The notes below the pieces were generated by a model. That model was not told the DNA's origin. It was given only the letters and a program-made list of their open reading frames with translations, and ran no database searches. The position numbers and the translations under genes are program-made. Of a stretch of 64,000 nucleotides of DNA, positions 34,273-43,606 are shown piece by piece; the stretch's first letter is position 1, and each line of letters opens with the position of its first letter. Origin of the DNA: Eubacterium sp. (GTDB lineage Bacteria; Bacillota; Clostridia; Oscillospirales; Acutalibacteraceae); NCBI GenBank assembly GCA_029258375.1, contig JARHZA010000001.1, positions 1-64,000 on the forward strand, read 5' to 3'.

Positions 34273-35838
34273 TTAAAAAGCCTCCATTATGGTGTCAATC
34301 TGTGATTTTATATCTCTTCCGTCATTTATAACGGTAAAATCTGAATTTGTTTTATAAAATTCTTCATCTTTTTGAGCATTCATTCTTATTTCTGCCTGCT
34401 CAGCTGTAATATTATCTCTTTCCCTAATGCGTTTAATTCTTAATTCTTTTGGCGCTAAAACAGAAATTATAACACTACAAAGTTTATCTGCTCCACATTC
34501 AAAAAGAAGTGGTGCATCAAAAACACTTGGAAAAACTGCATTCTCTTTGCACAGTTCAATAATTGCCGGATGCATAATTTCATTAAGTCTTTTAGTTTTT
34601 TCTTTATCTTTAAAAACTCTATCGGCAAGCACTTGACGTTGAAGTTCGCCGTTTTTAATAATATCTTCTCCAAATTCCTTTTGCAAAATCGGAAAAATAG
34701 GCGAATTTTTTTCAGTTATTTTTCTTGCATAAACATCTGTATCAAGCACATTAAACCCAAGTGAAGAAAGATATTTACCAACATAACCTTTGCCTGCTCC
34801 GGTTTGGCCAGTTAACCCAATAGTAAATGGTTTTTGCAAATCTAAAACGCAAAATGCAGCTGCTCTAATTAAACGGTTATAAACAGCCATTCCAACACCG
34901 TCTTTGTGAGGTATTCTTGCATAAACCTTTTTTGCACCCATATCATCAAGTTTTCTAAGTGCATCAAAAAGTTCTTTTGCTTGGCTTAAATCATCATTTT
35001 CTTTGCCAAAAGTAACTTTTGGAATTTTTACATTGTCGCCCTCAAAGCAAAGTGCATAAGCATCTTTTTTAGAATTTACAAACTTTTCGTATCGCTCTTT
35101 GTCTGCATCAACAATAATAACTTTTGCCTTTGGAGCATAATGTTTATACTTCATACCTGGAGATGCAGCAACTTCGTCGTTCTTCATACCTTCAAGAACT
35201 GCTTTTGCAACTTCAACTTTTGGAAGAACCTCTTCAAGCATTTCTTTTGTTATTGCACCTGGTCGCAAAATGGTAGGCACATCTGTTGCAAGTGTGATTA
35301 CAGTAGATTCAACACCAAATTCACAATCTCCACCGTCAATAATAGCATCAATTTTGCCACTCATATCTTCTATAACACGGCTTGCTTTTGTTGGACTTGG
35401 AAGTCCACTTGTGTTTGCACTTGGTGCTGCTATTGGAGTTTTTGCTGCCTCAATAAGCTCCCTTGCAATAGGGTTTTGTGGCATACGAACTGCAACAGTA
35501 TCAAGTCCACCACTAACAACGCTTCCAACTTTTTCACTTTTTGGAAGAATTATTGTTAAAGGTGCAGGAAAAAATCTGTCTATAACAGCTTTTGCCTCTT
35601 TAGTAACCTCTTTAACAAGAGGCACAATATCTTCTTTTTTTGCAATGTGAACAATAAGAGGGTTATCGCTTGGTCTGCCTTTTGCCTTGTAAATGTTTTT
35701 AACTGCGTCTTCATTCAACGCATCTGCACCAAGGCCGTAAACAGTTTCTGTTGGAAAAGCAACAAGCCCACCTTCACTAAGTATTTTGCCTGCAAGTTCA
35801 ATATCTTGTTTATTTGTTCCTAATATTTTAGTATTCAT
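34273..35838 (-). CDS. Fused threonylcarbamoyl-AMP synthase / dephospho-CoA kinase
   Basis: 521 aa from the ATG at 35838. Residues ~1-320 are TsaC/Sua5 (SEGGLVAFPTETVYGLG near residue 27, KGRPSDNPL, then the Sua5 linker and C-terminal domain), which makes TC-AMP from Thr, bicarbonate and ATP for t6A. Residues ~330-521 are dephospho-CoA kinase CoaE (Walker A LTGQTGAGKGYVG, DTDVYAR, VFDAPLLFE), the last step of CoA. The linker ends with ...AAAFCVLDLQKPFTIGLTG, with no stop or frameshift between. Separate genes are the rule elsewhere; a fusion couples two cofactor pathways in one chain. It lies in an operon after prfA. Confidence 0.93.
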   Translation of the reverse strand: MNTKILGTNKQDIELAGKILSEGGLVAFPTETVYGLGADALNEDAVKNIYKAKGRPSDNPLIVHIAKKEDIVPLVKEVTKEAKAVIDRFFPAPLTIILPKSEKVGSVVSGGLDTVAVRMPQNPIARELIEAAKTPIAAPSANTSGLPSPTKASRVIEDMSGKIDAIIDGGDCEFGVESTVITLATDVPTILRPGAITKEMLEEVLPKVEVAKAVLEGMKNDEVAASPGMKYKHYAPKAKVIIVDADKERYEKFVNSKKDAYALCFEGDNVKIPKVTFGKENDDLSQAKELFDALRKLDDMGAKKVYARIPHKDGVGMAVYNRLIRAAAFCVLDLQKPFTIGLTGQTGAGKGYVGKYLSSLGFNVLDTDVYARKITEKNSPIFPILQKEFGEDIIKNGELQRQVLADRVFKDKEKTKRLNEIMHPAIIELCKENAVFPSVFDAPLLFECGADKLCSVIISVLAPKELRIKRIRERDNITAEQAEIRMNAQKDEEFYKTNSDFTVINDGRDIKSQIDTIMEAF

Positions 35839-35844
35839 CAATAA

Positions 35845-36921
35845 TCAATCTTCCTGACTTGCTTTTAATTTTTCGGCAGTATCGGCAGTAATTAAAGCAT
35901 CAATAAGTTCATCAATATCGCCGTTTAACATCTGCTCAATTTTATAAAGAGTTAAACCAATTCTGTGGTCTGAAATTCTTCCTTGAGGATAGTTATATGT
36001 TCTAATTCTTTCACTTCTGTCGCCAGTACCAACTTGAGCCTTACGTTCACCAGCAATTTCTGCATCGTGCTTTGCCTTTTCTGCATCGTAAAGACGAGAA
36101 CGAAGAACTTTAAGTGCCTTTTCTTTGTTTTTGTGCTGACTTCTTTCATCTTGACATTCAACAACTGTGCCAGTTGGAATATGAGTAATTCTAATTGCAG
36201 ATGAAGTTTTGTTGATATGCTGACCACCAGCACCGCTTGAACGGAATGTATCTATTTGCAAATCTTTATCGTTAATTTCAAAATCTATATCTTCTGCCTC
36301 TGGAAGAACTGCAACTGTAACAGTTGAAGTATGGATTCTGCCCTGGCTTTCTGTTTCAGGAACACGCTGAACTCTATGAACACCACTTTCAAACTTAAAA
36401 CGGCTATATGCACCATCGCCCTCAACAGAAAAACTAATTTCTTTGTATCCACCAAGACCTGTTTCGTTAGCATTAAGAATTTCTGTTTTAAAGCCTTTTG
36501 ATTCAGCATACATAGAATACATACGGAAAAGAACACCTGCGAAAAGAGCACCCTCTTCTCCACCTGCGCCACCACGAATTTCTATGATAACGTTTTTGTC
36601 ATCATTAGGGTCACGAGGAAGAAGAAGTATTTTAAGTTCTTCAGCAATTCTTTCTAAATCTTCTTTGCTCTGCTCAAATTCTTCTTTTACCATTTCGGCA
36701 AAATCAGCATCCATACCGCCCTCATCAAGCATAGCACGACTTTCTTCATTTGTGCTTAATGTTGCCTTGTATTCACGAAATTTTTCAACAACAGGAGTAA
36801 GTTGCTTTAATTCTTTCATAAGTTTTGTATATTGTTCTTGATCAGAAACAATATCAGGATTACAAAGAAGTTCATTAACTTCTTCAAACCTTTTTTCTAC
36901 TTCATTTAATTTATCAAACAT
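35845..36921 (-). CDS. prfA: Peptide chain release factor 1
   Basis: 358 aa from the ATG at 36921 (AAAGGTG six bases upstream; an upstream GTG in frame is less likely). It has the GGQ peptidyl-hydrolysis motif (SSGAGGQHINKT) and the tRNA-mimic decoding region. It releases proteins at UAA and UAG. It follows the DUF951 gene with an eight-base overlap and precedes the tsaC-coaE fusion. Confidence 0.97.
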   Translation of the reverse strand: MFDKLNEVEKRFEEVNELLCNPDIVSDQEQYTKLMKELKQLTPVVEKFREYKATLSTNEESRAMLDEGGMDADFAEMVKEEFEQSKEDLERIAEELKILLLPRDPNDDKNVIIEIRGGAGGEEGALFAGVLFRMYSMYAESKGFKTEILNANETGLGGYKEISFSVEGDGAYSRFKFESGVHRVQRVPETESQGRIHTSTVTVAVLPEAEDIDFEINDKDLQIDTFRSSGAGGQHINKTSSAIRITHIPTGTVVECQDERSQHKNKEKALKVLRSRLYDAEKAKHDAEIAGERKAQVGTGDRSERIRTYNYPQGRISDHRIGLTLYKIEQMLNGDIDELIDALITADTAEKLKASQED

Positions 36922-37093
36922 TTTTAACACCTTTTATATTTTTTTCTGCTTTAACACGTGGCACCATAACTTCTCTGCCACATTTTATACATTTTAATTT
37001 GTAATCAACGCCAAGCCTTAATATCTCAAATTCGTTGCAACCACAAGGATGTGGCTTTTTCATTATAACAATATCATTTAGTTTTAGTTCCAC
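36914..37093 (-). CDS. DUF951 family small protein
   Basis: 59 aa from a GTG at 37093. The sequence has the DUF951 pattern: LNDIVIMKKPHPCGCNEFEI, then KCIKCGREVMVPR, so four Cys in two pairs likely bind zinc. It precedes prfA as in many Firmicutes, where it overlaps by a few bases. It is short and easily missed in gene finding. Function unknown, but the operon suggests translation. Confidence 0.88.
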   Translation of the reverse strand: MELKLNDIVIMKKPHPCGCNEFEILRLGVDYKLKCIKCGREVMVPRVKAEKNIKGVKNV

Positions 37094-37241
37094 CTAAATC
37101 ACCTTACGTTTAATCTTTAAAATATAATGTATAAATCTATTATTTTAACTAATATATTGTATCACAATTACCTTTTCTTTACAACATAATTGCACTTTGA
37201 TTTGCATATACTAAATTACAGTAAAAAAAGAGAGTGATGTT

Positions 37242-38150
37242 ATGAAATTTTATCCAGAAGGGCAAAATGAAAATTTATTAAGGAGTTTTGACTCCCTTGA
37301 GGATGTAAAAATAGCAATGATAAACCAAAGTGTAATTGAATCAAGAGTTTTACTTTGTGACAGCGAACATAATTTGCACGTTGATCTTGGAATTATAAGA
37401 GGAATAATTCCAAGAGAAGAAGGAGCAATTGGAATTGATGACGGCTCAACAAGGGATATTGCCTTGATTTCAAAAGTTAACAAGCCAGTATGCTTTACCA
37501 TTCTTGGTTTTGAGCGTGATGATTTTGGCAACACAACGGCAATTCTTTCAAGAAAATCTGTTCAACTTCTTTGCAAAAATAATTATATTGACAAACTTTG
37601 TGAAGGAGACATAATTAACGCACGTGTAACACACCTTGAAAAGTTTGGTGCTTTTATTGATATTGGCGCTGGCATAAACGCTTTAATCCCTATTGATATG
37701 CTTTCTGTTTCAAGAATAAATCACCCAAGAGAACGATTATATGAAGGTGAAAATATAAAAGTAGTTTTAAGAAAAAGAGAGCCAGATAAACTAACATTTT
37801 CACTAAAAGAACTTCTTGGAACGTGGCAAGAAAATGCAGACCTTTACAAAGCTGGCGAAACAGTTATGGGCACTGTAAGAAGCATTGAAACATACGGTGT
37901 TTTTGTTGAACTTATGCCAAATCTGGCAGGGCTTGCAGAGCCTTGCGACTACCTTTTTGAGGGGCAAAGAGTTGCTGTTTACATAAAATCTGTTTTACCA
38001 GATAAAATGAAAATTAAACTTGTAGTTGTTGAAGCTTTTGAAGAATCTGAAATGGCAGAAGATTTAACATATTTTATATCAGAAGGTCATATTAACAGAT
38101 TTGATTACTCAACTCCAAATGCTCCTAAAGAAATTTCAACTATATTTTAA
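37242..38150 (+). CDS. S1-domain RNA-binding protein
   Basis: 302 aa. Two clear S1 domains (GDIINARVTHLEKFGAFIDIG from about residue 125; GETVMGTVRSIETYGVFVEL from about residue 205) and an N-terminal divergent S1-like half. It resembles a short form of ribosomal protein S1 seen in Clostridia. It likely binds mRNA or ribosomes. It has GAGTG upstream, a promoter-like region before and a terminator after. Confidence 0.85.
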   Translation: MKFYPEGQNENLLRSFDSLEDVKIAMINQSVIESRVLLCDSEHNLHVDLGIIRGIIPREEGAIGIDDGSTRDIALISKVNKPVCFTILGFERDDFGNTTAILSRKSVQLLCKNNYIDKLCEGDIINARVTHLEKFGAFIDIGAGINALIPIDMLSVSRINHPRERLYEGENIKVVLRKREPDKLTFSLKELLGTWQENADLYKAGETVMGTVRSIETYGVFVELMPNLAGLAEPCDYLFEGQRVAVYIKSVLPDKMKIKLVVVEAFEESEMAEDLTYFISEGHINRFDYSTPNAPKEISTIF

Positions 38151-38155
38151 AAAAT

Positions 38156-38187
38156 AAGGACTCGGCTTATAACAAGCCAAGTCCTTT
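38156..38187 (+). terminator. Terminator after the S1-domain gene
   Basis: AAGGACTCGGCTT pairs with AAGCCAAGTCCTT with one mismatch. It can also serve the YfhO gene from the other strand. Confidence 0.8.
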
Positions 38188-38193
38188 AACTAT

Positions 38194-41052
38194 TTATTTG
38201 TCTTCAACTTTTTTCTTTTTCTTATTATTGATTTCCCAAACAATTATAACACCTGAAACTATTACAATACCTGGAACATTCATAAGAACACCAAATTTAA
38301 ACAATTTATTTGAATAGCTAAATTTAATTTCGTGGCTGCCTTCTCCAACCTTAATTGCAGTGAAAGCTGTGTTTGCACGATATATTTCTACTTCTTCTCC
38401 ATCAACTGTTGCAGTCCAGTTTTTTGAATAAGGAAGAGAAAGATAAAGCCATTTTTCTTTATCTAAATCAATTGTACCTGTTATAGTGTCATTTCCAATA
38501 ACAAGATTTTGAAGTGTATCTTCAGCTAATTTCTGTGTTTTTTCTTCAAATCCTTCCATAGGTACAGAAACAAGTTCTATTGAATCAAAATCATACTCAC
38601 CAATTTGGTTAAAATACAATGTAATTTCTTCTTGTGGATTTTCAAAATAACCCAAGTTAACAGTAAAATCAGTTAAACCACTGTAATAATCATTGTGAGG
38701 AGTAGTAATGTCAATTTGTTGCATTCTGTAATCTTTTGATGGATCAGAATAATCATATTTGATTTTAATATCAGTTCTTGTTACAGGACTTCTATTTCTA
38801 TCTCTATATCTAATTGTTTGTAACTCTTTAGTTGACTTTCTCTTATAACTATCAGGCTTAACTTTTTTGATTGCGTCTTCTTGATCATAAGGAGTAAACT
38901 TTAATCCCTTGAAAACACAGTAAACTTGACTTTTTGGAAGTGTAGATATTTTAACTTCCATTCTTGATTTTGTATCATCAACAAATATTTTTCCTTTTTC
39001 AACAAGAATATCACTTGTGTTTTTAAGTTCAACAGGTGTTGTTTTGCTATTAAAATCAAGTTTTGCAACATCTTTATTAACAAAATCTTCGTTTTCATTG
39101 ATCAAAATTGCCTGTGAAAGTGCCACTCTCTTATCAATTGTGTTAAGAGCATTATATTGTTCTTGAGAAATTACATCTGAATATGTATAGCCAAAAGGAA
39201 CATAATTTTTGTTGCTATATACGCCAAGTTTGTCTCCATATTCTTCATCATCAGCATTAGATCTTATAGTTTCAAGAACTTCATTATTATATCCATAAGG
39301 TAAATTTTTTGGATCTTCAACTGCTTGATATTTAACATTTTGAATTATATTTAAGAATGGATCACCATAGTTGCCATCTACAAAAGAGAAGTTGCTATGA
39401 ATTTCGCCAAGTTCAAAACGTAAATCGTTGAAATAGTGGTTAGACATACTAAAATATTCTGTTGTTCCGTGAGTTTCGTTGATAGCAGCATTGTTATAGT
39501 CGCCCATATCTATTCCATCAACATTATATCTTTCAACAGCATTTTTAGTATCTTGAATATTTTGAATCTTTTTAAATCCGTTGCCATTAGCAAAACGCTT
39601 TGCTGATTCAATTGTCATAAATTCTGAAATATAGTTTGTTTCATTTTTGCCAAAGAAATATAATCCATTACAAGCAATACCTAAAACAACAAACAAAAGT
39701 ATTGAGCATGAATAAATCTTTTTAAACTTTTCTTTGTTAAATGATTTTACAACATAAGGGTAAGCAGTGTAAATCAATGTTATAACTGCAAATGTTATAA
39801 ACAATATGCTTGCAACAAAATTAGATTCTTCTCTAACTCTATAAACTAAAATGCTGTATAAGCCATAAAATACTGATGCACCACAAAGCACAAGCGATTG
39901 CTTAAATGTAACATTTTTAATATCATCTATTGTAACTGCTAAAACATAAGCTACAAGCAAACCATATACCCATACCCATCTGTTAGTTACATAAGCAAAG
40001 CCGTTAATTGCCTTACCAAACACTGGGAACATTAAAAGCACTGTTAATATAATTAGTGATGTTTTTAAGAATGTGTTTTTCTTTTTACCAAAGAAAAGGA
40101 AAATAATTCCAACAATTCCCATTGCAGTAAAGCCAAGATATGTTAATTTGCCCATATCAACCTGACTTGCAAAAGATGTTAAGAAGTTTTCATAATAACT
40201 TGGATCATAGAATAAGTTTAATCCATACTCTACTCCGCCTCTGTTTGATGATAAAAATGTTGTAACAACTGGCACAAATATAAATGAAGCCAATAAAACA
40301 CCTAATAAATAGCATCCACCAAATTTTAATAATGAAATAAAGAAATTCTTTACAACATTTTCTTTGTAAACAAAGAATAATCTAACAAAAATATAAAGTA
40401 TAGTAAAGAAAGTTAAAATATAGAAGAAATAGAAATTACTAATAGCAGAAAGGAAAATCATAAAGATAAATAGATAAGGTCTCTTTTTATCAAAAATCTT
40501 TTCGATTCCAAGCACAATTAAAGGATAATAAATCATTGGGTTAAGGAAAAATGGGTGTCTTAATCCAAGATAAAGTCCATAAGCACCAAAAGCATAAACC
40601 AAAGCACCGGCAATGCTATTAAGATTAGGAAGCTTTTTATATTTTGCAAGAAGTCCAAATGAAAGTCCTGCTAAATAAAATCTTAGAACTATAAGGAAGT
40701 TATAAAGATAAACAGTATATTTTGAAGGAAAAACAGCAGATAATAAATCAAGCGGATCTCCTATTACATAATACTGAAATACCGTAAATATATCTTCACC
40801 GAATCCAACAGACAAATCATATTGAGGTATAACAAAATTACCTGAAAGAACATTTTGTATTACTTCTCTTAAATATTTTCCTAAATAAACAAGAGAAATG
40901 AAATGCTGAGATGTTCCATCTGGTTTCCAAATAAACGAACAATTAAATGTTATAAAAGTAAAGAATACACAAAATGCAACAACTGCAAACATTAGTGTAT
41001 AGGAAACAAAAAATGAGTTTGTTGCTTTTTTTAATAAATTTTTGTTTTTCAT
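38194..41052 (-). CDS. YfhO family membrane protein
   Basis: 952 aa with about 12-14 membrane helices in the N-terminal ~480 residues, a large extracellular domain, and a last helix near the C-terminus (FGVLMNVPGIVIVSGVIIVW). YfhO proteins are GT-C-like and have been linked to glycosylation of teichoic acids or other wall polymers. Sequence such as SCSILLFVVLGIACNGLYFF and the late TATVDGEEVEIYRANTAF match the family. Monocistronic. Confidence 0.85.
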   Translation of the reverse strand: MKNKNLLKKATNSFFVSYTLMFAVVAFCVFFTFITFNCSFIWKPDGTSQHFISLVYLGKYLREVIQNVLSGNFVIPQYDLSVGFGEDIFTVFQYYVIGDPLDLLSAVFPSKYTVYLYNFLIVLRFYLAGLSFGLLAKYKKLPNLNSIAGALVYAFGAYGLYLGLRHPFFLNPMIYYPLIVLGIEKIFDKKRPYLFIFMIFLSAISNFYFFYILTFFTILYIFVRLFFVYKENVVKNFFISLLKFGGCYLLGVLLASFIFVPVVTTFLSSNRGGVEYGLNLFYDPSYYENFLTSFASQVDMGKLTYLGFTAMGIVGIIFLFFGKKKNTFLKTSLIILTVLLMFPVFGKAINGFAYVTNRWVWVYGLLVAYVLAVTIDDIKNVTFKQSLVLCGASVFYGLYSILVYRVREESNFVASILFITFAVITLIYTAYPYVVKSFNKEKFKKIYSCSILLFVVLGIACNGLYFFGKNETNYISEFMTIESAKRFANGNGFKKIQNIQDTKNAVERYNVDGIDMGDYNNAAINETHGTTEYFSMSNHYFNDLRFELGEIHSNFSFVDGNYGDPFLNIIQNVKYQAVEDPKNLPYGYNNEVLETIRSNADDEEYGDKLGVYSNKNYVPFGYTYSDVISQEQYNALNTIDKRVALSQAILINENEDFVNKDVAKLDFNSKTTPVELKNTSDILVEKGKIFVDDTKSRMEVKISTLPKSQVYCVFKGLKFTPYDQEDAIKKVKPDSYKRKSTKELQTIRYRDRNRSPVTRTDIKIKYDYSDPSKDYRMQQIDITTPHNDYYSGLTDFTVNLGYFENPQEEITLYFNQIGEYDFDSIELVSVPMEGFEEKTQKLAEDTLQNLVIGNDTITGTIDLDKEKWLYLSLPYSKNWTATVDGEEVEIYRANTAFTAIKVGEGSHEIKFSYSNKLFKFGVLMNVPGIVIVSGVIIVWEINNKKKKKVEDK

Positions 41053-41147
41053 ACTACCCTCTTAAAATCCTTTTAAAATACAAATATATTTTTACGCTAT
41101 ACAATTTATTTTAAATTATATCTAAAAAAATTGCAATAATGAAAAAA

Positions 41148-41169
41148 GTCTCATTCCGAAGAATGAGAC
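41148..41169 (-). terminator. Terminator of tRNA-Gly
   Basis: GTCTCATTC and GAATGAGAC pair around a CGAA tetraloop, with T-run on the minus strand. Confidence 0.9.
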
Positions 41170-41173
41170 TTTA

Positions 41174-41249
41174 TGGAGCGGATTACGAGACTCGAACTCG
41201 CCACCTCCACCTTGGCAAGGTGGCGCTCTACCGGATGAGCTAAATCCGC
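41174..41249 (-). tRNA. tRNA-Gly (anticodon GCC)
   Basis: 76 bases with encoded CCA. On the minus strand the acceptor stem is GCGGATT with AATCCGC, the anticodon loop TTGCCAA between CCACC and GGTGG holds GCC, and the T arm reads GAGTTCGAGTCTC. It decodes GGC and GGU. Confidence 0.97.
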
Positions 41250-41262
41250 AAGTTACTTGTAC

Positions 41263-41291
41263 ATTATAATCAAATCATTTCACTTTGTCAA
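41263..41291 (-). promoter_or_regulatory. Consensus promoter of tRNA-Gly
   Basis: TTGACA and TATAAT, both perfect, are 17 bases apart, directly upstream of the tRNA. Confidence 0.9.
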
Positions 41292-41440
41292 TACTTTTTT
41301 TAAAAAAATATTCCTCTTTTTGCTATTTATATTATATGCTTTTACTATTTACATTATATAATCTTTTTGGTAAAATTAAATTTAGTCTAAAAATACTATA
41401 TATAAATTACACTTATGGCTGGTGTAAAAGAGGAATTTTA

Positions 41441-42547
41441 ATGGAATACAACGTAATACCCTTTGGTAATATATGGCAAGATGGCATTTTTAATGTGCCT
41501 ACAACTCTTGTTGATAAATACATAAAACTTGCAAGTGAATATCAAATTAAAGCAATTCTTATTATTCTTAGTAATAACGGTGTTTCTTCTGCAGAATTTA
41601 TTGCAAAAAAACTTGGCATAACAGTTAGGGATACTGAAGAAATTATGGAATTTTGGATTTCTGAAGGTATTCTTGCAATAAATGGAAATGCGCCTGCTAC
41701 AAATATTGCTACAAAAAACACAAATGAACCGGTTGAAACACAAGCACCTTTACAGGCAAAAAAAGAAACTAATACAAAGCAAATTTTAAGTGAACCTGCA
41801 AAAAAAGAAGTTGCTACAAAAGAAAAACCTAAAAAAGAAAATAAAAGTGTTAAATTAACACCTCCTACCCTTGCACCAAAAGATATTGTTCGTGCAGCAA
41901 ACGAAAACCCAGAAATAGCAGAACTTCTTAACGAGGCACAATTTGTTTTAGGAAGAACAATCAGCCACGCAGAAAATGAAATGATTGTAAATCTTGTTAA
42001 TTTTTATGGTTTAAAAACTGAACTTATCTTAATGATTCTTGACTATTGCAGAAGAGAAAAAGAAAAAAACAAAGATAAAAGAATTGGCACTGCATACATA
42101 ATTAAAATCGCAGAAAACTGGATGGATGAGGGTATAGACAGTGTTTCCCTTGCCGAAGAAAAATTAAAATCAATAGAAAAAAGCGATAAAGCATGGAAAG
42201 AAATTTCTGAAATTGCCGGTATTCATCATAAAAGCCCAACTATTAAGCAACGAGATATGGTAAATCGTTGGTATAATGATTTCGATTTAGAGATGATTAC
42301 AATTGCAATTGATAAAATGAAAGAAAACACAGATTCTCCAAAACTAACATATGTGGATTCTATTCTTAAAAGTTGGAAGAAAAAAGGAATTAAAACTCCA
42401 AGTGATGTTGCAAAAGAAAGCAAAGATTTTTCAAAAAATAAAGATAAAAAAACTAATATCAATCAAGTTAAAATTAGCAGAAAACCAACTTATGACCTTG
42501 AGCAAATTAAACGTGATGCTATGAATAATACAGAAATAAAATTTTAG
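41441..42547 (+). CDS. DnaD-domain replication protein
   Basis: 368 aa from the ATG at 41441, which has GAGGA upstream; the open frame before it is not coding. An N-terminal winged-helix-like part (residues 25-80), a Lys/Glu-rich linker and two DnaB_2/DnaD domains (AEMIVNLVNFYGLKTELILMI and YNDFDLEMITIAIDKMKE). It helps load the replicative helicase, with the next gene. The pair is host-type rather than phage-derived. Confidence 0.88.
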   Translation: MEYNVIPFGNIWQDGIFNVPTTLVDKYIKLASEYQIKAILIILSNNGVSSAEFIAKKLGITVRDTEEIMEFWISEGILAINGNAPATNIATKNTNEPVETQAPLQAKKETNTKQILSEPAKKEVATKEKPKKENKSVKLTPPTLAPKDIVRAANENPEIAELLNEAQFVLGRTISHAENEMIVNLVNFYGLKTELILMILDYCRREKEKNKDKRIGTAYIIKIAENWMDEGIDSVSLAEEKLKSIEKSDKAWKEISEIAGIHHKSPTIKQRDMVNRWYNDFDLEMITIAIDKMKENTDSPKLTYVDSILKSWKKKGIKTPSDVAKESKDFSKNKDKKTNINQVKISRKPTYDLEQIKRDAMNNTEIKF

Positions 42548-42558
42548 GAGGATGAAAT

Positions 42559-43530
42559 ATGGCTTACAAACCAATAGTTTATCAAAAAGCTATAAATATG
42601 CTTGAACGCAGACGTGAACAAGCAACACTTGAAGCAAATTCAAGAATGCTTGAAATAACAGAAAAACTTCCTGAAATAAGTGAAATTCAAAACAAATTAT
42701 CTGCAATTGGCTTTTCAATTTCAAAATTGTTTTTTAAAGGAACTAATATTGAAGAAGAAGTGCAAAAACTTCGCAAAGAAAGCCTTGAACTTCAAAAAAG
42801 AAAAAAAGAAATATTAGTTAAAAACGGTTATGATGAAGACGCTTTAACAATAAAATACCATTGCTCTGCTTGTAACGATACTGGTTATATAAAAGAGCGT
42901 ATGTGCAACTGCCACCGTGAACTTCTAAAAGAAATTGAACGTGATTCTTTAAGGAAAATAGCACCTCTTGATGTTTCAACTTTTGAAACATTTGATGTTC
43001 GCTATTATCCAGATGAAGTTATGGAAAACGGCGTTTCTCCTCGTCAAAAAGCAGAAAAAATATTAAATCAATGCCGTCTTTACGCACAGTCTTTTAACGT
43101 TCACTCACCTAATCTTATGTTTATGGGCGGTACTGGTCTTGGCAAAACACATTTAAGCCTTTCTATTGCAAATGTTGCAATAAATAAGGGATATTCTGTA
43201 ATTTATGGAACAAGCCAAAATATTTTGTCAGACCTTCAAAGTGAAAATTTCGGCAAAACAGAAAACATATATTATAATGAGTATGATGTTCTTCACACCG
43301 ATTTACTTATTATTGATGACCTTGGCACAGAATACAGAAACCAATATTCTATTGCTTGTCTTTATAACATAATAAACACAAGGCTTTTAAGAAATAAACC
43401 AATAATTATTAGCACAAACGCAAATTTTGATGATTTAAGTGAAGCTTATGACCAGCGTATAACAAGCAGAATCTCTGGAGAATACTCTACACTTACTCTT
43501 GAAGGAAATGATATTAGATATATCAAATAA
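42559..43530 (+). CDS. DnaC/DnaI-like helicase loader ATPase
   Basis: 323 aa. N-terminal coil with a zinc-ribbon (CSACNDTGYI, then CNCH), AAA+ core with Walker A MGGTGLGKTH (about residue 195) and Walker B LLIIDDLGTE. It loads the DnaB/DnaC helicase onto primed DNA. It lies 11 bases after the DnaD gene with AGGAGG, so it is co-transcribed. A terminator follows. Confidence 0.92.
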   Translation: MAYKPIVYQKAINMLERRREQATLEANSRMLEITEKLPEISEIQNKLSAIGFSISKLFFKGTNIEEEVQKLRKESLELQKRKKEILVKNGYDEDALTIKYHCSACNDTGYIKERMCNCHRELLKEIERDSLRKIAPLDVSTFETFDVRYYPDEVMENGVSPRQKAEKILNQCRLYAQSFNVHSPNLMFMGGTGLGKTHLSLSIANVAINKGYSVIYGTSQNILSDLQSENFGKTENIYYNEYDVLHTDLLIIDDLGTEYRNQYSIACLYNIINTRLLRNKPIIISTNANFDDLSEAYDQRITSRISGEYSTLTLEGNDIRYIK

Positions 43531-43553
43531 ATAATATATGTTAAAACAAAATT

Positions 43554-43580
43554 AAGGGACTTTAATTTTAAAAGTCCCTT
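43554..43580 (+). terminator. Terminator after the helicase loader gene
   Basis: AAGGGACTTT pairs with AAAGTCCCTT around seven bases. Confidence 0.8.
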
Positions 43581-43606
43581 TAATATATAAAGCGAGGTGA
43601 GTCCGT

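Noticed and set aside
41285..41440. N-terminal extension of the DnaD gene
   Set aside because: It has no ribosome site and overlaps the tRNA promoter; GAGGA stands before the ATG at 41441.
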